The position numbers and the translations under genes were made by a program. Shown piece after piece: positions 54,304 through 63,322 of a stretch of DNA of 64,000 bases; the stretch's first letter is position 1; each line of letters starts with the position of its first letter. The DNA is from an uncultured Clostridia bacterium (lineage in GTDB: Bacteria; Bacillota; Clostridia; Christensenellales; CAG-138): positions 1 to 64,000 of the forward strand of contig CAKTYU010000007.1 in NCBI GenBank assembly GCA_934633985.1, written 5' to 3'. The notes beneath the pieces are model-generated. The model was given only the letters and a program-made list of their open reading frames with translations, made no database searches and had not been told where the DNA came from.

Positions 54304-55526
54304 GGCGCTTCCCCCGCTTGCATTATGTTTATGTTATCCACGGTGATATCCGCGATACCGTCTCTCATTATGAGCCTTGCGGCCGAGCCCTCTTTAAGCT
54401 CCGCCGCGCCGCCGACATACCTGCCCTCAGCCTGCACCATGCCGTAGCCCCTCCTTAGCACATTGCCCGGAGACAGCGCTTCAAGGCGTGCAGCCAGGCT
54501 TTCTATGGAATGGGCGGCGTTGGCGGTTTCTGCTCTCATATAGTTTGTCATGGCGCTCTGCTCTGCCGCTATCTCATTACGCAGCAGCGCTATCCGGTGA
54601 TGAGCAATTTGGAATGAAGCAGATTCACCGATATCCGAAAGCTCCGCCCTTATACGCCCCATATAGCCAGCGGCAGCCGAGCGCAGCCGCTGGAGCGCAG
54701 TCCTGACGTCACCCTCTATCCTTGCCCGCTCCGGCACGCAAAGCTCCGCCGCCGCAGAGGGCGTTGGAGCCCGCATATCCGCTGTAAAGTCGGCTATGGA
54801 AAAGTCCGTCTCGTGCCCTACGGCGCTTACGACGGGTATCTTGCTCTCGTATATGGCCTTTGCGACTATTTCCTCATTGAAGGGCCAAAGATCCTCCATG
54901 CTGCCGCCGCCGCGTCCCACGATAAGCACATCCGCCTGCTTTATGCGGTTCATCTCGCCTATCGCATGGGCGATCTCCGCCGCCGCCCCCTCGCCCTGTA
55001 CCCGCACCGGATACAGAAGTATGTTCATACCTTCAAAGCGGCGGCGCGTTATGTTAATTATATCCTGTACCGCGGCTCCGGTTGGCGATGTGACCACGCC
55101 TATGCACTTTGGCAGCAGCGGTATGGGCTTTTTATGGCTTTCATCGAAGTAGCCCCGGGCCTCCAGCCGCGTCTTCATCAGCATAAAGCGGCGGAAAAGC
55201 TCTCCCTCCCCCTCCCGCTCCATGGCCGTGACGTAAAGCTGGTACTGCCCGTCCTTGACGTAAAGGGATACGCTCCCGTATACCCTTACGGATTGGCCGT
55301 CCTCCGGCGAGAAATCGAGCTCATAGGCGTTCTGCCGGAACATTACGCAGCGCACCAGCGCCCCCTCGTCCTTCAGCGAAAAATAAACATGCCCGGAGGA
55401 ATGGCGCTTAAAGCCGCTCAATTCCCCGCACACACAGACGTTGTTCAAAAGGATATCCCTTTTGAGCATACCGTTCACATATTCGTTTAGCTGAGTCACA
55501 GTCAGCTTGTAGCCGTTATCCAACAA
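54285..55526 (-). CDS. xseA: Exodeoxyribonuclease VII large subunit
   Basis: The 413-aa protein has an N-terminal OB domain (VCGELSGFKRHSSGHVYFSL), then the catalytic region with GVVTSPTGAAVQDI, DVLIVGRGGGSMEDLWPFNE and SAVGHETDFSI, and a C-terminal coiled coil. It degrades single-stranded DNA. Its start overlaps the folD stop by 11 nt. Confidence 0.96.
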   Translation of the reverse strand: MLDNGYKLTVTQLNEYVNGMLKRDILLNNVCVCGELSGFKRHSSGHVYFSLKDEGALVRCVMFRQNAYELDFSPEDGQSVRVYGSVSLYVKDGQYQLYVTAMEREGEGELFRRFMLMKTRLEARGYFDESHKKPIPLLPKCIGVVTSPTGAAVQDIINITRRRFEGMNILLYPVRVQGEGAAAEIAHAIGEMNRIKQADVLIVGRGGGSMEDLWPFNEEIVAKAIYESKIPVVSAVGHETDFSIADFTADMRAPTPSAAAELCVPERARIEGDVRTALQRLRSAAAGYMGRIRAELSDIGESASFQIAHHRIALLRNEIAAEQSAMTNYMRAETANAAHSIESLAARLEALSPGNVLRRGYGMVQAEGRYVGGAAELKEGSAARLIMRDGIADITVDNINIMQAGEAPWQRRK

Positions 55527-56364
55527 TGGTATTTTCCGCAGCCTCCACCGTGTTTTCCATGAGCATGGCGATGGTCATGGGGCCGACCCCGCCCGGCACG
55601 GGGGTTATATGCCCCGCTATCTTTTCCACCGGCTCGAAATCCACATCGCCGCACCACTTGCCGTCGATCTTATTCTGTCCTACGTCTATCACCACGGCCC
55701 CGGGCTTTACCATGTCCGCTGTGATGAGCCTCGGCCTGCCCGCGGCGGATATTAGTATATCCGCCTCCTTGGTTATGCTGCCCAGCTCCTCAGTTTTGGA
55801 GTGGCACACCGTCACAGTGGCGTCGCTGTTGAGCATGAGAAGGGCGGCGGGCTTGCCCACTAAGCTGCTTCGCCCTACCACGGCGCAGCGCTTGCCGGCT
55901 ATGTCTATGCCGGTGCTCCTTATCAGGTGCAGTATCCCCTTGGGCGTGCAAGGTATGAAGCCCCTGCCTCCCGTCATAAGCGCTCCTGCGTTTGCGGCGT
56001 GGAGGCCGTCCACATCCTTTTCCGGAGATATGCACGACAGCACCCGCAGCTTGTCCATGTGCTTCGGCAGCGGTAGCTGCACCAGTATTCCGTGTACAGT
56101 GTGGTCAAGGTTTAGCTTTTTTATAAGCTCCGTTACCTGAGACTCCGCCGCGCCTCCGTCAAGGTGGTATTCCTCGGTCTCTATGCCGTTTTCCCCGGCG
56201 CGCTTTTTCTTTGAGTTGACGTATAGCCTTGACGCGGGATCATCTCCCACGAGCACCACCGCAAGCTTGGGTATCACGCCCATGCCGCGCAGCTTCCGTA
56301 CCCTAAGGTCTATATCCTTATATATGCTTTCAGCTATCGCTTTTCCGTCTATAAGCCTTGCCAT
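55516..56364 (-). CDS. folD: Methylenetetrahydrofolate dehydrogenase/cyclohydrolase
   Basis: The 282-aa protein has the folate motif YVNSKKKRAGENGIE with the catalytic Lys, QLPLPKHMDKLRVLSCISPE, KDVDGLHAANAG and the NADP-binding GRSSLVGKPAALLM. It interconverts one-carbon folates. The 135 bp upstream, before nusB, hold nothing notable. Confidence 0.96.
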   Translation of the reverse strand: MARLIDGKAIAESIYKDIDLRVRKLRGMGVIPKLAVVLVGDDPASRLYVNSKKKRAGENGIETEEYHLDGGAAESQVTELIKKLNLDHTVHGILVQLPLPKHMDKLRVLSCISPEKDVDGLHAANAGALMTGGRGFIPCTPKGILHLIRSTGIDIAGKRCAVVGRSSLVGKPAALLMLNSDATVTVCHSKTEELGSITKEADILISAAGRPRLITADMVKPGAVVIDVGQNKIDGKWCGDVDFEPVEKIAGHITPVPGGVGPMTIAMLMENTVEAAENTIVG

Positions 56365-56499
56365 CTGCCCTCCGTGCGCCGCTTTTGATCTTTCATATTA
56401 TATCATACCCTAAAAGCGGTCTTTTTTCCAGCAATAAAGCACCGTCTGCGGTACCGCAAACGATGCCTTGCGTGAGCTTTTTATGTTTTCCCATAAGGA

Positions 56500-56919
56500 C
56501 TATGCCTGTGGCGCGCCCTCTATACGCTTCGCAAAGGTGCCCAGCATTCCGTTTATGTAGGCGGAGGAGCGGTCGCCGCCAAACTGCTTTGCGAGCTCTA
56601 CCGCCTCGTTTATGGATACGCCGCAGGGTATGTCATCCCTGTAAAGCATCTCGTAGATCGCTACCCGGAGCACGCAAAGATCCACCTTTGGCATACGCTC
56701 TATGCGCCATCCGATAGATAGCTCGTTGATGATGCCGTCTATCTCGGCCTCATGCTCCTGTATACCCTTTAATACCTCCTCGGAGTAGGTTATGTCCTCT
56801 TGTGTGGGCTTCTCGGCGATGCCGGACTTGTCCAACACATCCTCATAGGTTTCCTCTCCTCCGAAAAGGCTTGCGAAGGCTAACTTCATGGCGACCTCGC
56901 GGGCGGTTTTTCTGCTCAT
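56500..56919 (-). CDS. nusB: Transcription antitermination factor NusB
   Basis: The 139-aa all-helical protein has RKTAREVAMKLAFASLFGGE and the C-terminal IPCGVSINEAVELAKQFGGD signature. It acts with NusE in rRNA antitermination. It follows the DUF2273/AmaP/Asp23 cluster, a common Firmicute order. Confidence 0.95.
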   Translation of the reverse strand: MSRKTAREVAMKLAFASLFGGEETYEDVLDKSGIAEKPTQEDITYSEEVLKGIQEHEAEIDGIINELSIGWRIERMPKVDLCVLRVAIYEMLYRDDIPCGVSINEAVELAKQFGGDRSSAYINGMLGTFAKRIEGAPQA

Positions 56920-56940
56920 TTGTAAAAGTACCTCTTGACG

Positions 56941-57159
56941 TTAATTTTTTCTGAATAAATGGCTTATTGTCTCTTCAAGGCCTTCCTTGCCGCCCTTATC
57001 CAGTATGCAGCCGACGAAATAGCACAGGGCCGTAATGGCGGTTAGCAGCAGCGTGCGCCAAAAGCCTATGGTGAATATCAGCACGGCGAGCAGTATGCCG
57101 CCCGCAACGCCTATCACGCGCCATTTATATTCCTTTAAAAATTGCCTGAATTCGTCCAT
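56941..57159 (-). CDS. DUF2273 small membrane protein
   Basis: The 72-aa protein has two helices (VIGVAGGILLAVLIFTIGFW, LLLTAITALCYFVGCILD) with the short loop of DUF2273. It belongs to the Asp23/AmaP cell-envelope cluster and probably helps anchor Asp23 at the membrane. Confidence 0.85.
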   Translation of the reverse strand: MDEFRQFLKEYKWRVIGVAGGILLAVLIFTIGFWRTLLLTAITALCYFVGCILDKGGKEGLEETISHLFRKN

Positions 57160-57185
57160 CGTATGCTCCTCTGTTTTTAACGGGA

Positions 57186-57746
57186 TCAGGCTTCAGCCTT
57201 CTTTTCGGGCTCGGTGGAGACAAGAATGCTGACGTCGCTCACCTGTATGCCGGTAATTGTCTGTATGTAATCTATAAGGCTGGTCCTGAGGGCTTCTGTA
57301 GTCTCGGGAATATTGGCTTCCTCTGCTATTACAACTCTCAGGTCGATCTTGAGCTTGTTTTCGACCACTGCAATGCGGCTGTCGCACTTTTTGACATTGC
57401 CGTTCGCAGTAGCGCAATGACGCTTGACCATATCGTCTATGGCCGCGAGGGTTATGCTGGAGATACCCATCTCGTTCTGGGAGATAACAGCCGAGGCGGG
57501 TGCCTGATTCTTGGGCGCCCTGCGGTTGAAGCCTATAATGAGTACTATAGCGATAAGGCAGAGCAGCAATCCGACACCGGCGGTTATCCAGCCGTTTATG
57601 GCGGAAGCGTAGGGCAGCGCGGCTATGACGTTTACAGTGTCAGCCGTTATGAAGTTAAGCGCAACGCCTATAAAGCACAAGCCCAGCGCAAACAGCACCA
57701 GCATTACCAGCACCAGCAGTATCCTGTGGAGTACCTTTGGTTTCAT
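57186..57746 (-). CDS. amaP: AmaP-like alkaline-shock membrane anchor
   Basis: The 186-aa protein has two N-terminal membrane helices (about 7-30 and 50-72) and a cytoplasmic Asp23-like domain (ENKLKIDLRVVIAEEANIPE, LRTSLIDYIQTITGIQ). AmaP recruits Asp23 to the membrane in Staphylococcus. It is flanked by DUF2273 and Asp23. Confidence 0.88.
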   Translation of the reverse strand: MKPKVLHRILLVLVMLVLFALGLCFIGVALNFITADTVNVIAALPYASAINGWITAGVGLLLCLIAIVLIIGFNRRAPKNQAPASAVISQNEMGISSITLAAIDDMVKRHCATANGNVKKCDSRIAVVENKLKIDLRVVIAEEANIPETTEALRTSLIDYIQTITGIQVSDVSILVSTEPEKKAEA

Positions 57747-57794
57747 AATTTGATACCTCTGTATTAATTTAGCTTTAAGTGATGGAAGGCTTTA

Positions 57795-58226
57795 TCAGCA
57801 TTCCTTTTCTTCTTCAGTCTCTGCGGGAGCGGGGACAGCCGCCTTCTTTTCAGGCTTCTCGAAAGCTATTGCCTGCACGAATACGTTTACGGCCGTCACA
57901 TTCAGGCCTGTCATATTCTCGATGGTGCTCTTTACCTTGCGCTGCAGATTGGTAGATACCTCGTGAATCTTAAATCCGTATTTGATTATGGCGCTTATGT
58001 CTATTGTGGCGGTATTGTCGTTGATGTCTACTTTTACGCCCTTAGTCATGCTCTTCTTGCTGAGCATGCCGGTAATGCCTTCTACCACCGTTCCGCCCAG
58101 GCTGTCCACGCCCTCTACCTCGTTTGCCGCAAGGCTGGCTATTGTAGCTATCACATCAGGCGCGAAGGTTATCTTGCCGCCCTGTATATCCATTGCTTCC
58201 ATGGAAATGCTCTCTTCAGTTGCCAT
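57795..58226 (-). CDS. Asp23/Gls24 family envelope stress protein
   Basis: Start at ATG 58226 (MATEESISMEAMDIQGGK), with AGGAGG upstream. The 143-aa protein has the Gls24 core (IATIASLAANEVEGVDSLGG, INDNTATIDISAIIKYGFKI, NLQRKVKSTIENMTGLNVTA). It is a cytoplasmic scaffold for cell-envelope homeostasis. It separates the spoIIIA operon from the nusB block. Confidence 0.92.
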   Translation of the reverse strand: MATEESISMEAMDIQGGKITFAPDVIATIASLAANEVEGVDSLGGTVVEGITGMLSKKSMTKGVKVDINDNTATIDISAIIKYGFKIHEVSTNLQRKVKSTIENMTGLNVTAVNVFVQAIAFEKPEKKAAVPAPAETEEEKEC

Positions 58227-58326
58227 TATGCATGCCTCCTTCAAGTATTTGTTTTATTATTATAACAGGTTTTGCCTTTTCTGCATAGATAATGATCAGG
58301 ATTTTGCAGTTTAGTCACGAATTTGC

Positions 58327-58836
58327 CTATTTGCCCGTCATCACCTTTATGTTTTCCGCGGGCTCGCCGGTCTCCTTCTTGGTTATTTCAAGTATCTGCG
58401 CCACCTGCTTGTCGCTAAGCTCGTCGGCCTTTACCACTACGTTGACCGTCCCTGCGTGGAATGTTACCGCCGCGTCCTCAAAGCCCTTTGCCTTGATCAG
58501 GCTCTCTACAGTAAACTCCTTTTCCATGTTTTCCACCAACGTTAGCTTCTGCCCCTGTGCGTCCGCAAGGGTCTCATCGTCACTTACAGAAGCTGCTATT
58601 ACCTCGTCCAGATACTCCATTTCGAGCTTACGCACCTGCTCCCGATCGTCCCGGAATGTGGCAAAATAATCCCCGGACACATACTCCGTCTCCTGCGCCT
58701 CCTCCGGGGGCTGAAGCGCCTCGTCCCCGCCGGACTGGGTCTTTGCGGCGTTCGTCTTCAGGTTGAGCAAAAACGCCCCTACGAACAAAACAGCCACCAC
58801 CATCAGCACCAGATACTTCTTGACAAATCTTACCAT
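58327..58836 (-). CDS. spoIIIAH: Stage III sporulation protein AH
   Basis: The 169-aa protein has one N-terminal helix (KKYLVLMVVAVLFVGAFLLN) and a YscJ/FliF-like ring domain at the end (FEDAAVTFHAGTVNVVVKAD, DKQVAQILEITKKETG). SpoIIIAH faces the intermembrane space and binds forespore SpoIIQ. It is the last gene of the operon. Confidence 0.93.
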   Translation of the reverse strand: MVRFVKKYLVLMVVAVLFVGAFLLNLKTNAAKTQSGGDEALQPPEEAQETEYVSGDYFATFRDDREQVRKLEMEYLDEVIAASVSDDETLADAQGQKLTLVENMEKEFTVESLIKAKGFEDAAVTFHAGTVNVVVKADELSDKQVAQILEITKKETGEPAENIKVMTGK

Positions 58837-58840
58837 TATT

Positions 58841-59401
58841 TCATTCCTCCGTTCCGTTTATTCCCATTTCAAGCACCTCGACTCTGGAGGCTTCCACCCC
58901 CAGCACTGCCTGCACCGCCGACTGGAGCTTCATTCTTACGGATATGTCGGCTGCGCCCTGAGCCACTACTATCACGCCTCTTACCGTAGGCTGCCTCTCC
59001 ATAAGTACCACGGCCTCGTTTTCGCCGTTCTGGTATACCGTTACGGGGCTTAATGATTCCGTCCGGTTCTCACCTTCGCCATTATAGGTGCTGCTTTGGG
59101 TGATATCAGTATTCATCGCCGGAATCTTCTCCTTGCCCGTCTCGTAGGTTATCATTACTTTTACCTTTCCCGCGCCCCGCACGCAGCTAAGCGTATCCAT
59201 AAGCCTCTGCTCAAGGTCGTCCTGCAGGGCCGCCTCTGCCTCCTTATTTTCCTCCTTCTGCCTTTTTCCGCCGTATGCCGGCAGGCACAGCAGCAGGCAC
59301 AGCGCCCCGAGGCCGCAGTACACGGCTATCTCCAGCCGTTTATTCCCCTTAAGCCTGTCTACAAAGCTGTCCAGTATCTTCCTCGCCCTGTTATCTCCCA
59401 T
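58841..59401 (-). CDS. spoIIIAG: Stage III sporulation protein AG
   Basis: The 186-aa protein has a membrane helix (LEIAVYCGLGALCLLLCLPA) and a ring-forming domain (LSCVRGAGKVKVMITYETGK, RGVIVVAQGAADISVRMKLQ). It forms the large channel ring in the mother-cell membrane. Its start overlaps the short spoIIIAF end. Confidence 0.93.
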   Translation of the reverse strand: MGDNRARKILDSFVDRLKGNKRLEIAVYCGLGALCLLLCLPAYGGKRQKEENKEAEAALQDDLEQRLMDTLSCVRGAGKVKVMITYETGKEKIPAMNTDITQSSTYNGEGENRTESLSPVTVYQNGENEAVVLMERQPTVRGVIVVAQGAADISVRMKLQSAVQAVLGVEASRVEVLEMGINGTEE

Positions 59402-59579
59402 TGGGCATCACTCCCGTTATTATTCTTATGACGGCCGTAAGGGCGACTATGTCCAGCGCTTTTTTCGCGCTTCTCTGCATACCGCCCTCAGGTATGGCGC
59501 ACTTCAATATATATGCCCCGCACGCTATCCCGATGAGCTGCACGCAGGCAGAGTTAAGGGCGCTTATCATTTCAGCCAT
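59391..59579 (-). CDS. spoIIIAF: Truncated SpoIIIAF, membrane part only
   Basis: Only 62 residues, against about 200 in Bacillus: MAEMISALNSACVQLIGIAC and LDIVALTAVIRIITGVMPN form the two membrane helices of SpoIIIAF. The soluble ring domain is missing and spoIIIAG begins right at the end (11-nt overlap), so this is a real short gene and not a frameshift within a longer one. It sits exactly between AE and AG. Confidence 0.7.
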   Translation of the reverse strand: MAEMISALNSACVQLIGIACGAYILKCAIPEGGMQRSAKKALDIVALTAVIRIITGVMPNGR

Positions 59580-59581
59580 TT

Positions 59582-60712
59582 TTATCCCACCCCCGAGGCC
59601 AGCAGCGCCGCCGCGACGGAAAGCATATTCATAAGCACGGCTATGGCGCTCACGGCAAACATGTATGTGCAGCTATCAGCCGCCGCCGTAAGCATGGCGG
59701 ATATCCTCCCGTCGTCCGCCACGGCGCATATAGCGGCGGTCACTCTCATGCTTATGATCGAACAAAGCATCCTTATGCCCGGCGCCGTAAAGTACAAGAG
59801 CAACAGCAGCAGCGCCGCCGTGCCCGCCGCATTCTTCAGCACGAGCGCCCCCGCCCTGAGCCCCTCGTATGTGCCGGATATCATCCCGCCCACCACGGGC
59901 ACGGATCTGTCAAAGGCGTATTTGAGCGCCTTGCCCCCCGCGCTGTCCAGCCCCGCGGCATTAAGGCTCCTTATGCTGACGCTGCCCAGAAAGAAGGTGA
60001 ACGCCAGCCCCATGGCCCACTTCAAAAGGCTTTTTATCAGCCCCGCAATCGCCTTGAGCTGCTTGTTTTCGCTCACCGTGCCCGCCGTAGACAGCGCGCA
60101 CATCATAAGTATGAATGGCATGAAGGTATCCCGAAACGCCCCGGTCATGCCGCTGCAAAGCAGCACGGAGGTGGGCTGCACGGCGGATACGGCGCTGCCG
60201 CCGGACGCCGCTATCATCACCATGAGCGCCGGGGACACGGTCTCGCCGAGCCGCGATACCCCGTCTATCACCCTCTGCGCCTCCCTCATCTGCGCGCATA
60301 CGCACGCGGCGGTCATAGATATGCAAAGCCCTGCAAGGCAGAAGCCGAGCATCTCGCCCACCCCCTTTTGCGTCCCCACCGCCGCCCCTGCCGCCGCGGA
60401 AAAGAACGCCGTGGCTATTATGCCCAGCATACCCTTTACCCTCTCTGCGAGCTTCTCGCGGAAAAGCTCCTTTATCCTGCCAAGCTCCAGCAGCCCCTCA
60501 AGGTCTCCGCCCCTTATACGCGCTATCGCGTCCGATACCGATGCGCCCCCTGCCGCCATTCCTGTTTCCGCCTGTATCTCGCGCCATATATCCTCCCAGC
60601 CGGATATGTCGTATTCCACCGCCGGCACGGATATCTCCTCGGCCCGCGCCGCCAACGGAAAAAGCAGCAGCATCCCCAGCAGAAAAAGCCCTGTCAGCTT
60701 ACGAGGCCGCAT
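59582..60712 (-). CDS. spoIIIAE: Stage III sporulation protein AE
   Basis: Start at ATG 60712 (MRPRKLTGLFLLGMLLL), with GGAG upstream; the longer frame overlaps AD and is noise. The 376-aa protein has a signal peptide, then seven or so helices (MLGIIATAFFSAAAGAAVGT, VGGMISGTYEGLRAGALVLK). It is the polytopic core of the channel. It overlaps the spoIIIAD stop by 19 nt. Confidence 0.93.
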   Translation of the reverse strand: MRPRKLTGLFLLGMLLLFPLAARAEEISVPAVEYDISGWEDIWREIQAETGMAAGGASVSDAIARIRGGDLEGLLELGRIKELFREKLAERVKGMLGIIATAFFSAAAGAAVGTQKGVGEMLGFCLAGLCISMTAACVCAQMREAQRVIDGVSRLGETVSPALMVMIAASGGSAVSAVQPTSVLLCSGMTGAFRDTFMPFILMMCALSTAGTVSENKQLKAIAGLIKSLLKWAMGLAFTFFLGSVSIRSLNAAGLDSAGGKALKYAFDRSVPVVGGMISGTYEGLRAGALVLKNAAGTAALLLLLLYFTAPGIRMLCSIISMRVTAAICAVADDGRISAMLTAAADSCTYMFAVSAIAVLMNMLSVAAALLASGVG

Positions 60713-61092
60713 ATCGCCTCCACTGCCGAAAGCACCATGGGCAGCGCCGCAAGCAGCATCATAAGCCGCCCCGCCAGCTCTATACGGGAGGCCACGGCGC
60801 TTTCCCCCGCGTCGCGGCATATATCCGCAGAAAACTGCGCGGTATACGCTATGCCGGTTATCTTTACCACCGCCGCTATGCCTGCCCCGTCCACCGAATA
60901 GTCCCGCATGAACTCCTCCGCCTGCTGCTTAATCTCACCGGCTATGGCTATCGCCGCCCCAAGCAGCACTATGCCCGTGACCACGGACACCTGCAGCGCA
61001 AGCTCCGGACGCTGGTTTTTCAGCACCAGCGCTATGCTTACGGCTATCACCGCCGCGCCTCCCAGCCTAAGCATCTCTCCGCCCATATTCAC
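60694..61092 (-). CDS. spoIIIAD: Stage III sporulation protein AD
   Basis: The 132-aa protein has four membrane helices (LRLGGAAVIAVSIALVLKN, VSVVTGIVLLGAAIAIAG) and the family end SRIELAGRLMMLLAALPM. It overlaps spoIIIAC by 4 nt. Confidence 0.92.
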   Translation of the reverse strand: MNMGGEMLRLGGAAVIAVSIALVLKNQRPELALQVSVVTGIVLLGAAIAIAGEIKQQAEEFMRDYSVDGAGIAAVVKITGIAYTAQFSADICRDAGESAVASRIELAGRLMMLLAALPMVLSAVEAICGLVS

Positions 61093-61283
61093 AGCCCGAA
61101 TATGCGCTTAACCTGCTCAAGCAGCGCGCTTATCTCGCCCACCACAAGGCTCAGCGTGATGACCAGCCCCGCAAGCGCCGCAAGCATAGCTATATCGTCC
61201 CTGCCCGTCTGCTTTAAAAGCTGGCATATTATGGCCACCAGTATGCCTATGCCCGCTATCCTTAGTACGATGTCTATCCCCAT
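61089..61283 (-). CDS. spoIIIAC: Stage III sporulation protein AC
   Basis: The 64-aa protein has two helices (VLRIAGIGILVAIICQLL, IAMLAALAGLVITLSLVVG), with the QTGRDD loop typical of SpoIIIAC. Confidence 0.92.
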   Translation of the reverse strand: MGIDIVLRIAGIGILVAIICQLLKQTGRDDIAMLAALAGLVITLSLVVGEISALLEQVKRIFGL

Positions 61284-61294
61284 ATACTTTCACC

Positions 61295-61792
61295 TCATAT
61301 CAGCAGCAGCGCCGCCCCTATGCCCATAAGCACGCCTACCTTAGTGAACATTACGCCCTTTGCAGACGCTTCCTTTTGCAGCTCCTCGCTCCTCGCCAGG
61401 GCCTCCTCGCCGGCCCTTTGGGCGGCGCTTAGCTGCGGCTCCGAGGGGCTTATGCCCAGCCCGCTGCCGCATAGGAGTATTATCTCCCTCTCCCTTTCCT
61501 CAAGCACGTTAAAGCCGCGCCACGCGGCGGCCCGCCGCCACGCCTCCTCTGCCCGCTCGCAGTCCTCAAGGCTCTCCCCCAACAGCTTCCAAAATCCCCC
61601 CAGCTCGCCTGCTGCAAGGTAAAGCGCCATGCTGCGAAGCTCCCTCGGCCTGTGCTTCATTTCGCGGCATAGCCTTTGAACGTCATTGCCGAAGGCACGC
61701 ATTATCGCGGCGCGCATCTTTAGCGCCCTGCTCTTTGAATATCCCCAAAGGCTGAACAGGCATATCGCCGCTACGCAGGCCATGCTCCTCAT
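61295..61792 (-). CDS. spoIIIAB: Stage III sporulation protein AB
   Basis: The 165-aa protein has membrane helices at both ends and an archaellum/type II-secretion-F-like helical middle (RELRSMALYLAAGELGGFWK, IILLCGSGLGISPSEPQLSA). The start overlaps the spoIIIAA stop by 4 nt. Confidence 0.9.
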   Translation of the reverse strand: MRSMACVAAICLFSLWGYSKSRALKMRAAIMRAFGNDVQRLCREMKHRPRELRSMALYLAAGELGGFWKLLGESLEDCERAEEAWRRAAAWRGFNVLEEREREIILLCGSGLGISPSEPQLSAAQRAGEEALARSEELQKEASAKGVMFTKVGVLMGIGAALLLI

Positions 61793-62643
61793 ATAAGCTC
61801 CTCCGTAATGTCATATAGCCGTCGCTCCGCTCCCCGCCTTTTCAAAAGCAGCACCTTATCAAATGCCCCCGCCGCTATTATGGCGGATATATCGCGCCGG
61901 CGCGCTATCTCCGCCGCGCTGCCCGCGTGGGCGCTGGCCATCACCCTTATCCCGCAGCCCGAAGCGTCCATGACCGCCGCGGCGTCCTCCCGGGTGGCTA
62001 TCTCGTCAGTTATCAGCACCTGTGGCGACATGGCGCGTATCATAAGCTCCATGGCCCTGCACTTGGCGCAGCCACCCATAACGTCGGTATTGTCCCCTAC
62101 GTCCAGCCTCGGCACGCCGTTTACAGACGCGGCTATCTCCCCCCGCTCGTCTGCGACGCCCACCTGCAATCCCAGCGCAGAAAGCTGCCGCGCCGCATCC
62201 CGCAGCACCGTGGTCTTGCCCGCCCCCGGCTCTGAAAGTATCAATGCTGAAAGCAGGCGGTCTTTATGCGTTATCCTCTCCATAAGCCCGTCCGCCGCCC
62301 CCTTTATCTCCCGGGCCATGCGTATATTGAAGCTCCCCGGCATGGATACGCTTCCGGAGGGGTTGAGCCTGCCGCATATACCCACCCGCGAGCCGTCCTC
62401 CAGCGTCACATAGCCGCCGCGCAGCTCCTGCTCATAGGCAAAGAGCGAATGGGCGCAGGCCAGCTCCAGCATGGTTTCGCACTCCTCTATGGAGGCTATA
62501 CGGCCCAGCGCCACGCTTTGAGGCCCTCTGAGCAGCACCGGCCTTTCGGCCCGCACCCGTATCTCCTCCGTATCCGGCCGGAGCGCCCCCTCCACTTCCT
62601 CCCGTATTCCCCTTGGCAGCACAGATAAGCAGCTCCTTTTCAT
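61789..62643 (-). CDS. spoIIIAA: Stage III sporulation protein AA (secretion-type ATPase)
   Basis: The 284-aa protein has an N-terminal domain, Walker A SEPGAGKTTVLRD near 140 and VGVADERGEIA near 165, with PQVLITDEIATREDA as Walker B region. It resembles type II/IV secretion ATPases and powers or assembles the SpoIIIA-SpoIIQ channel. It heads the operon, with AGGAGGG before the ATG. Confidence 0.94.
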   Translation of the reverse strand: MKRSCLSVLPRGIREEVEGALRPDTEEIRVRAERPVLLRGPQSVALGRIASIEECETMLELACAHSLFAYEQELRGGYVTLEDGSRVGICGRLNPSGSVSMPGSFNIRMAREIKGAADGLMERITHKDRLLSALILSEPGAGKTTVLRDAARQLSALGLQVGVADERGEIAASVNGVPRLDVGDNTDVMGGCAKCRAMELMIRAMSPQVLITDEIATREDAAAVMDASGCGIRVMASAHAGSAAEIARRRDISAIIAAGAFDKVLLLKRRGAERRLYDITEELI

Positions 62644-62691
62644 CGCCTGTCCCTCCTGTTGCTATATACCTATGACAGTATTTCCCCGCAT

Positions 62692-62720
62692 AACACAAAA
62701 CCGTCCCCGCTAAGGACGGT
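62692..62720 (-). terminator. Terminator upstream of the spoIIIA operon
   Basis: ACCGTCC (62700-62706) pairs with GGACGGT (62714-62720), followed on the minus strand by TTTTGTG. It lies between the unknown membrane gene (stop 62742) and spoIIIAA. Confidence 0.7.
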
Positions 62721-62741
62721 CGAATTAAGCGTTATATTGTT

Positions 62742-63320
62742 TTATTTGGCGTCTGCTCCGGCGGCCGAGCAAAGGCTGTGTATCCATATTATCACTATTG
62801 CCATGCTCAGCGCGGCAAGCTGGGAGAAAAGCACCTCCGGGCCTATCTCAAGGCTGGAATAGCCTGCGGTGGCCATGCCTATAAAGCAGTCTACCACCTT
62901 GGCAAACACGGGTATGCCCGCCGCTATGCAGCAGGCGCAGCCCCGGCTTCCGCTCAAAAGCACGGCGGAGGTCCCCGCCATGAGCGCGCAGAAAAGGCCG
63001 CTGCCGCTGCCGTATATGAGCCCGCTGCGCTCAACGAGCGCTATGACCGCTGAAAACAGCGCCAGCGCCGCAACCGCCCCTCCCTGCTCCTCACGCTCCT
63101 TTCCCGCGAGCAGCGCCGGCAGGAATACCATCGCCGCAGCCCCGGCGTTCACCTTCAGCTCGACGCTCAGCGTTATATCGAACACGGAAAGCGCCAAGGC
63201 ACAGAGCAGCATGTAGAGAAGCCCAAAAACGCTTAGCCCCGCCGCCCTGCACGGCAGCCTTAACGCCCCCGCGGCGGAGAGGATCATAAGGCATATCGAA
63301 AAAACTATATATTCAGGCAT
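62742..63320 (-). CDS. Unknown multi-pass membrane protein
   Basis: The 192-aa protein has about six helices (YIVFSICLMILSAAGAL, FGLLYMLLCALALSVF, LAALSMAIVIIWIHSL) and a cysteine-rich loop (GSRGCACCIAAG). I do not recognise the family. It sits between pgeF and the spoIIIA operon but is separated from both by terminators. Its ribosome site GGGGAAG lies within the 3' arm of the preceding terminator. Confidence 0.7.
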   Translation of the reverse strand: MPEYIVFSICLMILSAAGALRLPCRAAGLSVFGLLYMLLCALALSVFDITLSVELKVNAGAAAMVFLPALLAGKEREEQGGAVAALALFSAVIALVERSGLIYGSGSGLFCALMAGTSAVLLSGSRGCACCIAAGIPVFAKVVDCFIGMATAGYSSLEIGPEVLFSQLAALSMAIVIIWIHSLCSAAGADAK

Positions 63321-63322
63321 AT

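Noticed and set aside
59643..60764. 373-codon plus-strand ORF opposite spoIIIAE
   Set aside because: Antisense shadow of a conserved sporulation gene; serine/alanine-rich composition typical of reverse reading.
62644..62691. Sigma-E promoter before spoIIIAA
   Set aside because: TGTCATAGGTATATA looks suggestive, but -35 and -10 elements do not both fit the known consensus at the right spacing.
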